Positions 1 through 8,220 of a DNA stretch of 64,000 nt are shown here, piece after piece; within the stretch, counting starts at the first letter, position 1, and every line of letters starts with the position of its first letter. Source of the DNA: an uncultured Flavobacteriaceae bacterium (GTDB lineage: Bacteria; Bacteroidota; Bacteroidia; Flavobacteriales; Flavobacteriaceae); contig CANLUH010000016.1 in the NCBI GenBank assembly GCA_947494205.1, forward strand, positions 30,188 through 94,187. Reading direction: 5' to 3'. The position numbers and the translations under genes are program-made. Under the pieces are notes generated by a model. The model had not been told where the DNA came from. It saw only the letters and a program-made list of their open reading frames with translations, and searched no databases.

Positions 1-492
1 ACATTAGTACCAGAAAGTTTAACTGTATTCCCGCTATATGATAATGGTACATTATATGGTGCTATACAAACTGGAGAACATACATTTGATGAGCTCGCTA
101 AAGATGGTAATAAATCGCAAGGCAGTCTTGCTAAATTCACCCACCTTTGGATAAAAGAAAACGAAAACTGGAAAATTAAACGTGTATTAAGTTACGACCA
201 TAAAGCGCAGCTTAATACAGAAGAAACTACAGTTATTATTAAAGATTTAAACCGTTATACTGGTGTCTACAATTCTAATAAAAAACAGAATGTTACCATT
301 CGTTTAAAAGCAGATAAGCTAGAAATAGATATTGGTAAAAAACAAGCCATATTACATGCAAAATCTAAAACCGAATTTTTTATAGAAGAAGCTCCTGTTA
401 CTTTCGAATTCGTTTCGAACGCAGAAGGCAGTATAGAAAAGTTTCTAGTTAAAGAAAATGGTAAAGTTGTAGACGAAGCCATAAAGCAGTAA
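1..492 (+). CDS. NTF2-like (DUF4440) plus DUF3471 protein, 3' part only
   Basis: The frame is open from base 1 to a TAA at 490-492, so the start lies outside the window and only the last 163 residues are seen. The first half contains LAKFTHLWIKENENWKIKRV, a pattern typical of the last strands of an NTF2-like/DUF4440 domain. The second half, from RYTGVYNSNKKQNVTIRLK onward, resembles the DUF3471 beta domain found at the C-terminus of many beta-lactamase-like and SnoaL-like proteins. The missing N-terminus may hold a signal peptide or another domain. No catalytic residues can be assigned. The family call is moderate and no substrate can be inferred. Confidence 0.6.
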   Translation, partial: TLVPESLTVFPLYDNGTLYGAIQTGEHTFDELAKDGNKSQGSLAKFTHLWIKENENWKIKRVLSYDHKAQLNTEETTVIIKDLNRYTGVYNSNKKQNVTIRLKADKLEIDIGKKQAILHAKSKTEFFIEEAPVTFEFVSNAEGSIEKFLVKENGKVVDEAIKQ

Positions 493-519
493 AATATTAA
501 TCCATAACAACCAAAAACA

Positions 520-573
520 ATGATAGTTCTAGTTAAATTTATCATCACAATAATTACGGCAATACTATTATAA
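520..573 (+). CDS. Possible 17-residue hydrophobic peptide
   Basis: A tiny ATG frame 27 bases after the preceding stop would encode MIVLVKFIITIITAILL, almost wholly hydrophobic with one lysine. It is followed by a hairpin with a T-run, so it could be the last cistron of that transcript. There is no clear Shine-Dalgarno sequence and no second copy to test conservation. It may be chance in AT-rich DNA. It is listed because the window holds three other tiny hydrophobic frames near 44.2-44.8 kb, although the sequences are unrelated. Confidence 0.2.
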   Translation: MIVLVKFIITIITAILL

Positions 574-597
574 TCAACCAAAAAACTAATAGTTAAT

Positions 598-637
598 AAA
601 CCATTTTAAGCTTTTAATTAAGTTTGGGATGGTTTTT
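598..637 (+). terminator. Intrinsic terminator candidate
   Basis: The arms AAACCAT and ATGGTTT enclose a further CTT/AAG pairing and are followed by TTTTTG. This would end the transcript of the NTF2-like gene. The right arm overlaps the region where the next promoter lies. Confidence 0.4.
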
Positions 638-648
638 GTTTATATTTG
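623..648 (+). promoter_or_regulatory. Bacteroidota-type promoter for the GIN-domain gene
   Basis: TATATTTG at 641-648 matches the -7 box TAnnTTTG of the main Bacteroidota sigma factor, and TTTG lies upstream at 623-626. A transcript starting near 655 would leave a short leader before the ATG at 673. This also argues against the in-frame ATG at 646, which lies inside the -7 box. Confidence 0.45.
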
Positions 649-672
649 TTTGTAATAAAATTAAACCCAAAA

Positions 673-1503
673 ATGAATAAAAAATTAACGCTTTTCCTAC
701 TTACTATTCTAATATCCTTTAGCAGTTTTTCGCAAAAAAAACCAAAAATAAAAGGGAGTAGAAATGTTACTAACGTCATTACAGAAATAGATACTTTTAA
801 TCGTATTGTTATTGGAGAATCTTTCGAAATTAAATTAACTCAAGGTTTAACACCTTCTGTAGAAATTAATGCCGATGATAATTTACATGACGTTATTGAA
901 TTTGCAGTGCAAGATGGTAGTTTAAAATTTAGCACCTCTAAGCGTATTGCTGCACACAAAAAACTAGAAATTATTGTTACTGCTCCAGAATCTTTAAATA
1001 CTATAGAATTAAAAGATGATGCAGAAATTAGTGACCTCAGCACTATTAAAGTTGACGATTTAACATTAATAACTAAGGGATCATCTAAAGCACTTTTAAC
1101 ATTACGTGCTAACTTATTTAAGTTAGTAAGTGGTGACAAGGCCGATTCTAAATTAAATATAACGGCAGACAATGCTACTTTAGAATTAAGCGAGAACAGT
1201 GATACTGAAGCTTTAATAAACGCACCTAAAGTTGAGATTGATATGTATCAAAATACATTTGCTAAAATTGAAGGTGATACAGATGAACTAGAATTACGTC
1301 TAGACAATGCTTCAAAATTTAAAGGAAGTAAATTAACTGCTAAGAATTGTTTACTTACTATTGAAACTAAAGCAAATGCTGAAATTGAAGTGACTAAATC
1401 ATTAACTATTGAAGCTTCTGGTTCTACAGAGACTGCTATTTACGGAAGTCCAGAAATAGAGTTAAAATCATTTCAAGACAAAGCTGTTTTAAGAAAGAAA
1501 TAA
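673..1503 (+). CDS. GIN-domain (DUF2807) secreted protein
   Basis: A protein of 276 residues when started at the ATG at 673. The longer start at 646 adds MFVIKLNPK before the signal peptide and overlaps the promoter, so it is rejected. The N-terminus MNKKLTLFLLTILISFSSFS is a type I signal peptide. The rest is a beta-helix-like array in which short strands such as VEIDMYQNTFAKIEGDTDEL recur, with the FNRIVIGESFEIKLTQG opening typical of DUF2807 (putative auto-transporter adhesin, head GIN domain). It is expected to be exported to the periplasm or outer surface; the ligand is unknown. It stands alone between two convergent or terminated transcripts. Confidence 0.85.
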   Translation: MNKKLTLFLLTILISFSSFSQKKPKIKGSRNVTNVITEIDTFNRIVIGESFEIKLTQGLTPSVEINADDNLHDVIEFAVQDGSLKFSTSKRIAAHKKLEIIVTAPESLNTIELKDDAEISDLSTIKVDDLTLITKGSSKALLTLRANLFKLVSGDKADSKLNITADNATLELSENSDTEALINAPKVEIDMYQNTFAKIEGDTDELELRLDNASKFKGSKLTAKNCLLTIETKANAEIEVTKSLTIEASGSTETAIYGSPEIELKSFQDKAVLRKK

Positions 1504-1538
1504 GTCTTTATTATACAAAGACCAATACTTTATAATTT

Positions 1539-1576
1539 AATACCATTTAAAAGGTTTGTGCTTTTTAAATGGTATT
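1539..1576. terminator. Bidirectional terminator
   Basis: The 14-base arms AATACCATTTAAAA and TTTTAAATGGTATT form a perfect hairpin between two converging genes. The right arm reaches the stop codon of the histidine kinase gene. Confidence 0.65.
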
Positions 1577-3785
1577 ATTGTTTTATAGCGTTTGCCAAAG
1601 TTGTATATAACTTTTCTATTTCTATAGGTTTTAATAAAATACCATCAAACAAATTAAGTCCTTCCTTGTTTTCATTTGTCATAACATCTGCGGTAACAGC
1701 AAATACAGGTGTTTTACTATTAAAATTCTTTTCAGTTTTTATTAAGTGAGTAGCGTCTAAGCCATTCATTTCTGGCATATGTATATCCATTAAAATAAAA
1801 TCGTAGTGTTTTTGCTTTGCAAACTTAAAAGCTTCTTTACCATTCACAACATGATCTGTTATCACGCCCCAATTAGACAATAGCTTTTTAATAAGCATAG
1901 AGTTTATAGGTGTATCTTCTGCTAATAACACAAGTTTACCTTTTAACTCATTGTAACTGTTACTGCTTTTTATAGTAACACTTTTCACTTTTTCTAATTC
2001 TACAATAAAATAAAACTCAGACCCTTTATGTTCTTTACTTTTTACTTTTATATCACTACCATGCAATTTAACCAAGCGCTTTACAATAGCTAATCCTAAA
2101 CCTGTTCCTCCTTGCTTACGCGTCATTATTGGTTTTACTTGCGTGAAACTTTCAAAAATCTCGGTAATATCTTTTTCTAAAATACCTTCTCCGGTATCTT
2201 TTACACTTAACTTAATAACATCGTGTGTTCTTTTTTCTTCTAATAATTCTGCACTAATAGTTACGCCACCTTTATCTGTAAACTTAATAGCATTATTTAT
2301 TAAGTTACTCAGTATTTGAGTCATCTTAGTCTCATCTATAAGGTAATTTTGTGCTTTAGAAATATCATTTTCTAACACAATGTCTAACCCCTTATTGTGC
2401 GCTACATTTAAGTGTAAGTTTAAAATTTTATCGCATAGATTATAAAAATTTGAATTATCTGGTTCTAGTTTAGACTTTCTAGAATCTAGTTTTGTAAAGT
2501 CTAATATATCGTTAACAATATTAATTAAATTGTTAGATGCAAATTGAAGACTTTGTAATAGTTCTTTATTCTCCCCAGTTACTTTTTTCTCTAGAATAGA
2601 AACAATAGTTGTAATAGCATTAAGCGGTGTTCTTATCTCATGACTCATTATAGATAAAAACTGTTGTTTTAATTGAACTGTACGTTGCTCTTCTTTATTT
2701 TTTTTATCTATACTTTTTTGTTTTACACGCTGTAACTCTGCTTCATTTTCTAATTTATTCATTTTGTTAATTAAGTCGTAATCTTCCATCACCTTAAGTG
2801 TTTGGGCATTAATTACTGACTCTTTCTCAGATAAATAAATCTCTAGATAGTCTAAGGCTTTTTCTATGTTTTTGTTCTGTTTGTATATTAAATATAGAAT
2901 ATGATAATTTTTAATTTTTATCATAGACATATTATGTGTGCGGCTTAACTCTAAAGATTCTTCTAAAACAGCAATTGCTTCCTCTAATGCACCTAATTTA
3001 AAATAAAGCACTCCTAGTTTATGAAGCCCCATTGCTGTTCCTAAATATTCAACTGTATCCTTATGGATATCTATAGCTGTTAAAAAATCTGATTTCGCAC
3101 TTTCATAATCCTCTTTATAATAGAATACTTTACCTCTACCATAAATAGCAAAACCTAATCCTCTAATATCATTTGTTAATCTTTTCTTGCTAATAGAATG
3201 CTCAATAATTTGCATTGCAAATAGAGGCTTTTTCTTTTTTAACATTAACCCCGAGAGATTATTACAAACGTTTGTTTCTAAGTTAAGGTCTGGTATTTTT
3301 CTAGCAATCTTTATAGAGCTTTTATAAGATTTAAAAGCATTATCATGATCACCCATATACTCGTAAATGGTTCCTATAGCTTTTTCTACTTTAGATTGGT
3401 TGTGTAAGTCGTTATACTTTCTATAGATTCTAAGAGATTCTAAAAGGTATTTTAGTCCAGTATGATAATTATTAGTTTTATAGTGTATACTCCCAATACT
3501 GTAGTTAGCATCAGCGATGCCTTGCTCATCATTTACTGGCTTAAAATAGGTTATAGCTTCTTTAGAGTAATTTTTCGATAGTTCGAAATCACTAATAATC
3601 ATGTGATATAGCGCTAACTGATTTAAGCTTCTACCAATGTATGTTTTATTGGCAATAGCTTTACTCATTTTAAGCGCTCTATTTGCTGTTTTTATACTAT
3701 TATATATGTTACTGGTTCGTTCAGAATAGGCATCTTCTAACAGTAATTTAATAGTATCTATATCTTGTAGGTTACGTATAGTCAT
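1575..3785 (-). CDS. Soluble TPR hybrid sensor histidine kinase
   Basis: A 736-residue protein. Residues 40-330 are helical TPR-like repeats, for example ADANYSIGSIHYKTNNYHTG and AMGLHKLGVLYFKLGALEEA. A coiled-coil stretch (about 340-375) leads to a HisKA domain with SHEIRTPLN and phospho-acceptor His382. The ATPase domain has the N box LSNLINNAIKF (about 492-502), the G1 box DTGEGI and the G2 box GGTGLGLAI. A receiver domain (about 617-735) has the acidic pair ED, phospho-acceptor Asp667 in LMDIHMPEMNG, and the conserved KP near the end. No signal peptide or membrane segment is visible, so it should sense an internal signal or partner through its TPRs. No separate response regulator gene is nearby, so the output is unknown. 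Confidence 0.9.
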   Translation of the reverse strand: MTIRNLQDIDTIKLLLEDAYSERTSNIYNSIKTANRALKMSKAIANKTYIGRSLNQLALYHMIISDFELSKNYSKEAITYFKPVNDEQGIADANYSIGSIHYKTNNYHTGLKYLLESLRIYRKYNDLHNQSKVEKAIGTIYEYMGDHDNAFKSYKSSIKIARKIPDLNLETNVCNNLSGLMLKKKKPLFAMQIIEHSISKKRLTNDIRGLGFAIYGRGKVFYYKEDYESAKSDFLTAIDIHKDTVEYLGTAMGLHKLGVLYFKLGALEEAIAVLEESLELSRTHNMSMIKIKNYHILYLIYKQNKNIEKALDYLEIYLSEKESVINAQTLKVMEDYDLINKMNKLENEAELQRVKQKSIDKKNKEEQRTVQLKQQFLSIMSHEIRTPLNAITTIVSILEKKVTGENKELLQSLQFASNNLINIVNDILDFTKLDSRKSKLEPDNSNFYNLCDKILNLHLNVAHNKGLDIVLENDISKAQNYLIDETKMTQILSNLINNAIKFTDKGGVTISAELLEEKRTHDVIKLSVKDTGEGILEKDITEIFESFTQVKPIMTRKQGGTGLGLAIVKRLVKLHGSDIKVKSKEHKGSEFYFIVELEKVKSVTIKSSNSYNELKGKLVLLAEDTPINSMLIKKLLSNWGVITDHVVNGKEAFKFAKQKHYDFILMDIHMPEMNGLDATHLIKTEKNFNSKTPVFAVTADVMTNENKEGLNLFDGILLKPIEIEKLYTTLANAIKQ

Positions 3786-3858
3786 TAGGGCTAACTAATT
3801 TATAATGTGCAAAATAATGATTTCTAAGTAATGATTTTAGGTTTTTATATTAAAAACA

Positions 3859-3889
3859 AAAAAACCGAAGCGTTAAACTTCGGTTTTTT
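3859..3889 (-). terminator. Terminator of trxB
   Basis: The arms AACCGAAG and CTTCGGTT around a 7-base loop are flanked by A and T runs. It lies just after the trxB stop on the minus strand and could also act on the plus strand. Confidence 0.7.
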
Positions 3890-3909
3890 CAATAATTATA
3901 TTTTTTATT

Positions 3910-4872
3910 CTAAGCTTCTACTGGCGCTTCTTTTGCTGCTAAATAACGTTCTGCATCTAAGGCTGCCATACACCCTGTTCCTGCTGCTGTAACAGCTTGA
4001 CGGTATACATGATCTGCAGCATCTCCACTTACAAAAACACCTTCTATATTTGTTTTAGATGTTCCCGGTACATTAATAATGTATCCTGTTTCATCTAAAT
4101 CTAAATACCCTTTAAAGATGTCTGTATTTGGTTTATGTCCAATAGCTACAAAGAATCCTGTTGCTGGAATATCGTGTGTTTCTTGTGTTTGGTTATTTTT
4201 AACCTTTACACCTGTAACAACTTGTCCGTCTCCTAATACTTCTTCAGTTTCGGTATTGTATAAAATGTCTATGTTTTCTGTATTTTTTACTCTGCTAGCC
4301 ATAATTTTAGATGCTCTAAACTCATCTCGTCTAACTAACATAGTTACTTTAGTACATAATTTAGATAAATAGTGTGCTTCTTCGCATGCACTATCTCCTG
4401 CTCCTACAATAACTACTTCTTGATTTCTGTAAAAGAAACCATCACAAACTGCACATGCAGAAACGCCTCCACCTAATTTTAAATATTTTTGTTCAGAATC
4501 TAATCCTAAATATTTAGCAGATGCTCCTGTAGATATAATAACTGTATCACAGTGAATTTCTTTTGTTTCGTTTACCCATACTTTATGTACATCTCCTGTA
4601 AAATCTACTTTAGTAATCCAACCATCACGTACATCTGTTTCAAAACGCTCTGCTTGCGCTTGTAACTCCATCATCATTGCTGGTCCTGTGATTCCTTCTG
4701 GATATCCTGGGAAATTTTCAACTTCATTAGTAGTTGTTAATTGTCCGCCTGGCTGAGTTCCTTGATATAACACAGGTTTCATATTAGCTCTAGCGGCATA
4801 AATAGCTGCAGTATATCCTGCGGGTCCAGATCCTATTATAAGGCATTTTACTTTTTCTATTGTATCAGACAT
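3910..4872 (-). CDS. trxB: Thioredoxin-disulfide reductase
   Basis: This cytoplasmic flavoenzyme uses NADPH to reduce thioredoxin. The 320-residue length is normal for the low-molecular-weight type. The FAD-binding loop GSGPAGYTAA is at about 14-23, the redox-active CAVCDG gives Cys140 and Cys143, the NADPH motif GAGDSACEEA follows, and the FAD C-terminal motif GDAADHVYRQAVTAAGTG is near the end. The usual active site is CATC, so CAVC is a minor variant. The gene is monocistronic, with its own terminator downstream. Confidence 0.96.
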   Translation of the reverse strand: MSDTIEKVKCLIIGSGPAGYTAAIYAARANMKPVLYQGTQPGGQLTTTNEVENFPGYPEGITGPAMMMELQAQAERFETDVRDGWITKVDFTGDVHKVWVNETKEIHCDTVIISTGASAKYLGLDSEQKYLKLGGGVSACAVCDGFFYRNQEVVIVGAGDSACEEAHYLSKLCTKVTMLVRRDEFRASKIMASRVKNTENIDILYNTETEEVLGDGQVVTGVKVKNNQTQETHDIPATGFFVAIGHKPNTDIFKGYLDLDETGYIINVPGTSKTNIEGVFVSGDAADHVYRQAVTAAGTGCMAALDAERYLAAKEAPVEA

Positions 4873-5014
4873 AATTATTTATTTAATACAACAAAAGTAG
4901 TTTTTTTGACAGAAACCTTACAGTTAAGTTATCAACAGAAATTATAGAGTAATAACTGCTATTTATTAACGTAAAAAAAGAGGTTAACTATCTGTAAATT
5001 CCTATTACCAATAG

Positions 5015-5347
5015 TTATGCTGTTTTTTGTAATTTTTTATTCTTTTCTTTTAAAACCGCCAGTTGCTTCTCTAAAAAAGTAATAGCATTTTCCGTTTTAT
5101 AACTTGCACTAGATGCAAAATTTTCAAGATTTTTTTCTAAAGCTTCCTTGCCAGAAACGGCAGATTTAACAAGGTCTTCTTTAACCTCTGTAACATCTTT
5201 AGTTAATTGGTCTTTTACATTTTTAGCCTCGTCTTTTAGTTTTTGCCTTGTATCACTTCCTTTTTCTGGCGCTAATAAAACACCTAAAGAGACTCCTATT
5301 GCTGTTCCTAATATTACGCCTAAAGCTATTGTTCCTTTATTAATCAT
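5015..5347 (-). CDS. YtxH domain protein
   Basis: A 110-residue protein. The first 30 residues form one glycine-rich membrane helix (TIALGVILGTAIGVSLGVLLAP) ending in the APEKGSDTRQKL motif that defines YtxH proteins. The rest is a long charged amphipathic helix with repeated Lys-Asp/Glu spacing, probably a coiled coil. YtxH proteins are small envelope or stress proteins of unknown molecular role. It has no operon partner here. Confidence 0.85.
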   Translation of the reverse strand: MINKGTIALGVILGTAIGVSLGVLLAPEKGSDTRQKLKDEAKNVKDQLTKDVTEVKEDLVKSAVSGKEALEKNLENFASSASYKTENAITFLEKQLAVLKEKNKKLQKTA

Positions 5348-5472
5348 AATTCTTCTTTTTAATTAAACTTGTTATCTATAAGTATAAAAACTTAACTATT
5401 TGTTACAAACAAACTCTGTACCAATTACATAGATTAAATTAAGATTCTTTTAGAGCAATACTTTTCTGCATA

Positions 5473-5500
5473 AAAAAAGCTTCAGCAATGCTGAAGCTTT
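5473..5500 (-). terminator. Terminator after tRNA-Pro
   Basis: The arms AAGCTTCAGC and GCTGAAGCTT enclose a 4-base loop (positions 5477-5500). On the minus strand the hairpin is followed by a T run and lies three bases beyond the tRNA 3' end. Confidence 0.75.
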
Positions 5501-5503
5501 AAG

Positions 5504-5578
5504 TCGGGGTGGCAGGATTCGAACCTGCGACCTCCGCGTCCCAAACGCGGCGCGATAACCGGGCTACGCTACACCCCG
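5504..5578 (-). tRNA. tRNA-Pro (TGG anticodon)
   Basis: Read on the minus strand, the acceptor arms CGGGGTG and CACCCCG pair over 7 bp. The T arm carries GGTTCGAATCC, and the anticodon loop TTTGGGA gives anticodon TGG, with the stem GCG/CGC next to it. The discriminator base is A and CCA is not encoded. Length is 75 nt. A terminator hairpin follows at once. Confidence 0.95.
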
Positions 5579-5698
5579 AATAGGTTATCTTGTTTCCAAA
5601 TCTAACATCTGTTTCGATTTTGGAAGTGCAAATATACATTATTATTTAAACTTGAAACTATTTTTTATTGTAAATTGTAAAAACTTTTTTTCTCGTTT

Positions 5699-6811
5699 AT
5701 GAAATCAAAAATATCCATCTGTTTTTCAATTCTTCTTCTAAGTTTATTCAGCTGTGCTCAAAATAAGAATGAAGTAAAAAAAACAACTTCTAAAATAAGT
5801 TATGAAGTCGTTGTATCTGAGCTAGATAATCCTTGGGGGTTTACTTTTCTACCAGATAACTCTATGCTTATTACAGAAAAAGAAGGCAAGCTTATTCATT
5901 TTAAAAACAATACAAAAACTGAAATTTCTGGTTTACCAGAAATATATGTTAGAGGTCAAGGCGGTCTTCTAGATATTGCTATACATCCCAATTATAAAGA
6001 CAATGGTTGGATTTACTTCTCTTATGCTTCACCAAAAGGAGAAGGCAAAGGGGGAAATACGGCTATCATGCGAGCTAAAATAAAAGAGAACACCTTAATA
6101 GAAAAACAAGTATTATACAAAGCTACCCCAAATACCACAAAAGGACAGCATTTTGGCTCTAGAATTGTCTTCGATACAAATGGTTATTTATTCTTTACTA
6201 TTGGGGAACGTGGCAATAGAAATAGTAATCCGCAAGATTTAACAAGAGATGGCGGAAAAGTATATCGATTACATGATGATGGTACAATTCCCGAAGACAA
6301 TCCTTTTGTAAATACAACAGGTGCAAAAACTGCCATTTACTCTTACGGGCATAGAAATCCACAGGGAATGGAATTACATCCTGTAACCAAAGCGATTTGG
6401 ACACACGAACATGGTCCAAGAGGTGGAGACGAAATAAACATTATTAAACCTGGACTAAATTATGGTTGGCCAGTAATTACTTATGGTAAAAATTATAGTG
6501 GCACAACTATAACCGATGAAACAGCTAGAGAGGGCATGGAACAGCCTTTGCATTATTGGGTGCCCTCTATTGCACCTAGCGGGATGGCTTTTATAGCATC
6601 AGATAACTATGGAAATTGGAAAGGCAACTTACTCGTAGGGTCTTTAAAATTTAATTACCTTCACCTTTGTATCTTAAAAGATAATACAGTAATAAAAGAA
6701 GAGCGCTTACTAGAAAACATTGGGCGCGTTCGTTCGGTAGAAGCTGGACCCGATGGCTATATTTATGTTGGCGTAGAAGACTTAGGTATAATAAAACTTA
6801 AAAGAGATTAA
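5699..6811 (+). CDS. PQQ-dependent aldose sugar dehydrogenase-like lipoprotein
   Basis: A 370-residue protein of the glucose/sorbosone dehydrogenase family, a six-bladed beta-propeller that usually oxidises sugars with PQQ. The N-terminus ends in LFSC (Cys19), a lipobox, so the protein should be lipid-anchored. Family motifs visible are LDNPWGFTFLPD, YGHRNPQGMELHP, WTHEHGPRGGDEIN and PGLNYGWPVITYG, and the last blade ends RVRSVEAGPDGYIYVG. A cytochrome c lipoprotein gene starts 8 bases after the stop, a likely electron acceptor. No PQQ biosynthesis gene is in the window, so the cofactor source and exact substrate are unknown. Confidence 0.87.
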   Translation: MKSKISICFSILLLSLFSCAQNKNEVKKTTSKISYEVVVSELDNPWGFTFLPDNSMLITEKEGKLIHFKNNTKTEISGLPEIYVRGQGGLLDIAIHPNYKDNGWIYFSYASPKGEGKGGNTAIMRAKIKENTLIEKQVLYKATPNTTKGQHFGSRIVFDTNGYLFFTIGERGNRNSNPQDLTRDGGKVYRLHDDGTIPEDNPFVNTTGAKTAIYSYGHRNPQGMELHPVTKAIWTHEHGPRGGDEINIIKPGLNYGWPVITYGKNYSGTTITDETAREGMEQPLHYWVPSIAPSGMAFIASDNYGNWKGNLLVGSLKFNYLHLCILKDNTVIKEERLLENIGRVRSVEAGPDGYIYVGVEDLGIIKLKRD

Positions 6812-6818
6812 ATAATAT

Positions 6819-7238
6819 ATGAAACTAAACGGTATAATCATTCTACTATGCATAGCGCTATTAATGTCCTGTAATTCTGAAAAAAAAGAAACAAACTCTA
6901 ATGCAGCTGCCTCTAAAGAGTTTGCTTCTGGAAAACAGATTTATGATGATTTTTGTATTAGCTGTCACATGTCAAATGGTAAAGGCGTACCTAGTGCTTT
7001 TCCGCCATTAGATAATTCAGACTATTTAAAAAATAAACGTACGGCAAGTATTAGAGCTATTAAATATGGGCTAAAAGGCGAAATCACTGTAAATGGAAAA
7101 ACATATAACAGTGCCATGGCAAAGCAAGGACTTTCTAATGAAGAAATTGCAGATGTAATGAACTACATTACAAATAGTTGGACAAACGAAAACAAATTGC
7201 TAATAACAGTAGACGAAGTTTCAAAAGTGCAACCATAA
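6819..7238 (+). CDS. Class I cytochrome c lipoprotein
   Basis: A 139-residue protein. LLMSC (Cys18) is a lipobox, followed by a Ser/Asn/Ala-rich linker. One heme-binding motif, CISCH, lies at residues 46-50. A later SAMAKQGLSNEEIADVMNYI supplies a candidate axial methionine and the typical C-terminal helix. It begins 8 bases after the sugar dehydrogenase gene, so the two are almost certainly co-transcribed. The inferred role is to take electrons from the dehydrogenase in the periplasm and pass them to the respiratory chain. Confidence 0.88.
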   Translation: MKLNGIIILLCIALLMSCNSEKKETNSNAAASKEFASGKQIYDDFCISCHMSNGKGVPSAFPPLDNSDYLKNKRTASIRAIKYGLKGEITVNGKTYNSAMAKQGLSNEEIADVMNYITNSWTNENKLLITVDEVSKVQP

Positions 7239-7279
7239 ATAAGTGTGGACTCATTTAAACTTTTTCGATTACAAATTCC

Positions 7280-7287
7280 TAAATTTG
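7280..7287 (+). promoter_or_regulatory. -7 box upstream of udk
   Basis: TAAATTTG matches TAnnTTTG and lies 22 bases before the udk ATG. A -33 TTG element is not obvious upstream, so this is a moderate call. Confidence 0.4.
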
Positions 7288-7309
7288 TACCGTTAAAAAA
7301 CAATATAAT

Positions 7310-7918
7310 ATGCTAATAATAGGAATTGCAGGCGGAACAGGATGTGGAAAAACAACAGTAGTAAATCAGATATTAAACGAACTTCCAGAAGGTGAGGTTG
7401 GTATAATTTCTCAAGATTCTTATTATCAAGACACAACACACCTATCGTTTGAAGAACGTAAAAAAATAAATTTCGATCACCCTAGATCTATAGATTTTGA
7501 TTTATTAGGGCAACACTTAGAAACATTAAAAAAAGGAGAACCTATAAATCAACCCGTTTATTCGTTTGTAAAACATAACAGAACAGGAGATACCATTACT
7601 ACAAACCCTAGAAAAGTAATGATAGTAGAAGGCATTTTAATTCTTACAAACAAAGAATTAAGAGATATGTTCGATATTAAAATATTTGTTCATGCCGATA
7701 GCGATGAGCGTTTAATTAGACGTTTAAAGCGTGATATTGCAGAACGTGGTAGAGATATAAATGAAGTATTAACACGTTACCAAAACACGTTAAAACCAAT
7801 GCATCAGCAATTTATAGAACCAATGAAAGAGTATGCAGATATTATTATACCTAACAATAAATACAATACAGTAGCGGTTAACATTGTGCGTACCATTATA
7901 AATGAAAAATTAAATTAA
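7310..7918 (+). CDS. udk: Uridine kinase
   Basis: This cytoplasmic enzyme phosphorylates uridine and cytidine with ATP or GTP in pyrimidine salvage. The 202-residue length is typical. The P-loop GGTGCGKT is at residues 8-15, the SQDSYYQD motif follows near residue 35, NFDHPRSIDFD is conserved, and RRLKRDIAERGRD is the lid region with arginines that contact phosphate. The stop overlaps the start of the next gene (TAATG), so the two are translationally coupled. Confidence 0.96.
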   Translation: MLIIGIAGGTGCGKTTVVNQILNELPEGEVGIISQDSYYQDTTHLSFEERKKINFDHPRSIDFDLLGQHLETLKKGEPINQPVYSFVKHNRTGDTITTNPRKVMIVEGILILTNKELRDMFDIKIFVHADSDERLIRRLKRDIAERGRDINEVLTRYQNTLKPMHQQFIEPMKEYADIIIPNNKYNTVAVNIVRTIINEKLN

Positions 7919-8220
7919 TGCCTAAATTTCTTAAAAATAAATTCTTAATTATCACTATAATTTTTGCCGTTTGGATGGTATTTATAGATGATAATTCTTT
8001 GCTATTACACCGTGAATTAAATAAGGAGAAAGAAGCAAAGTTGAATGAAATTGAGCATTATAAAGAAGAATACAGAAAAGACCAAAGCGCCATAAAAGAA
8101 TTAAGTAAGCAAAACGGTCTAGAGAAATTTGCACGAGAAGAATATTACATGAAGCGAGATAATGAAGATATTTATATTATAGAATATCAAGACAGTCTAA
8201 AAACAAAAAATAATGAGTAG
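7918..8220 (+). CDS. FtsB/DivIC-like septum formation protein
   Basis: A 100-residue protein with a short cytoplasmic N-terminus, one membrane helix (FLIITIIFAVWMVFI, about residues 9-23), then a long coiled coil with the heptad-like stretch LNKEKEAKLNEIEHYKEEYR. The end EKFAREEYYMKRDNEDIYII is the conserved C-terminal segment of the FtsB/DivIC family. These proteins bridge early and late cell-division proteins at the septum. The gene overlaps udk by one base and mutA by 8 bases, so it sits within an operon of unrelated metabolic genes, a common flavobacterial order. Confidence 0.85.
   Translation: MPKFLKNKFLIITIIFAVWMVFIDDNSLLLHRELNKEKEAKLNEIEHYKEEYRKDQSAIKELSKQNGLEKFAREEYYMKRDNEDIYIIEYQDSLKTKNNE

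Noticed and set aside
840..1172. Minus-strand frame of 110 codons within the GIN-domain gene
   Set aside because: It is the antisense shadow of a well-supported gene; the same holds for other long antisense frames, for example those inside mutB, pepD and the adhesin.
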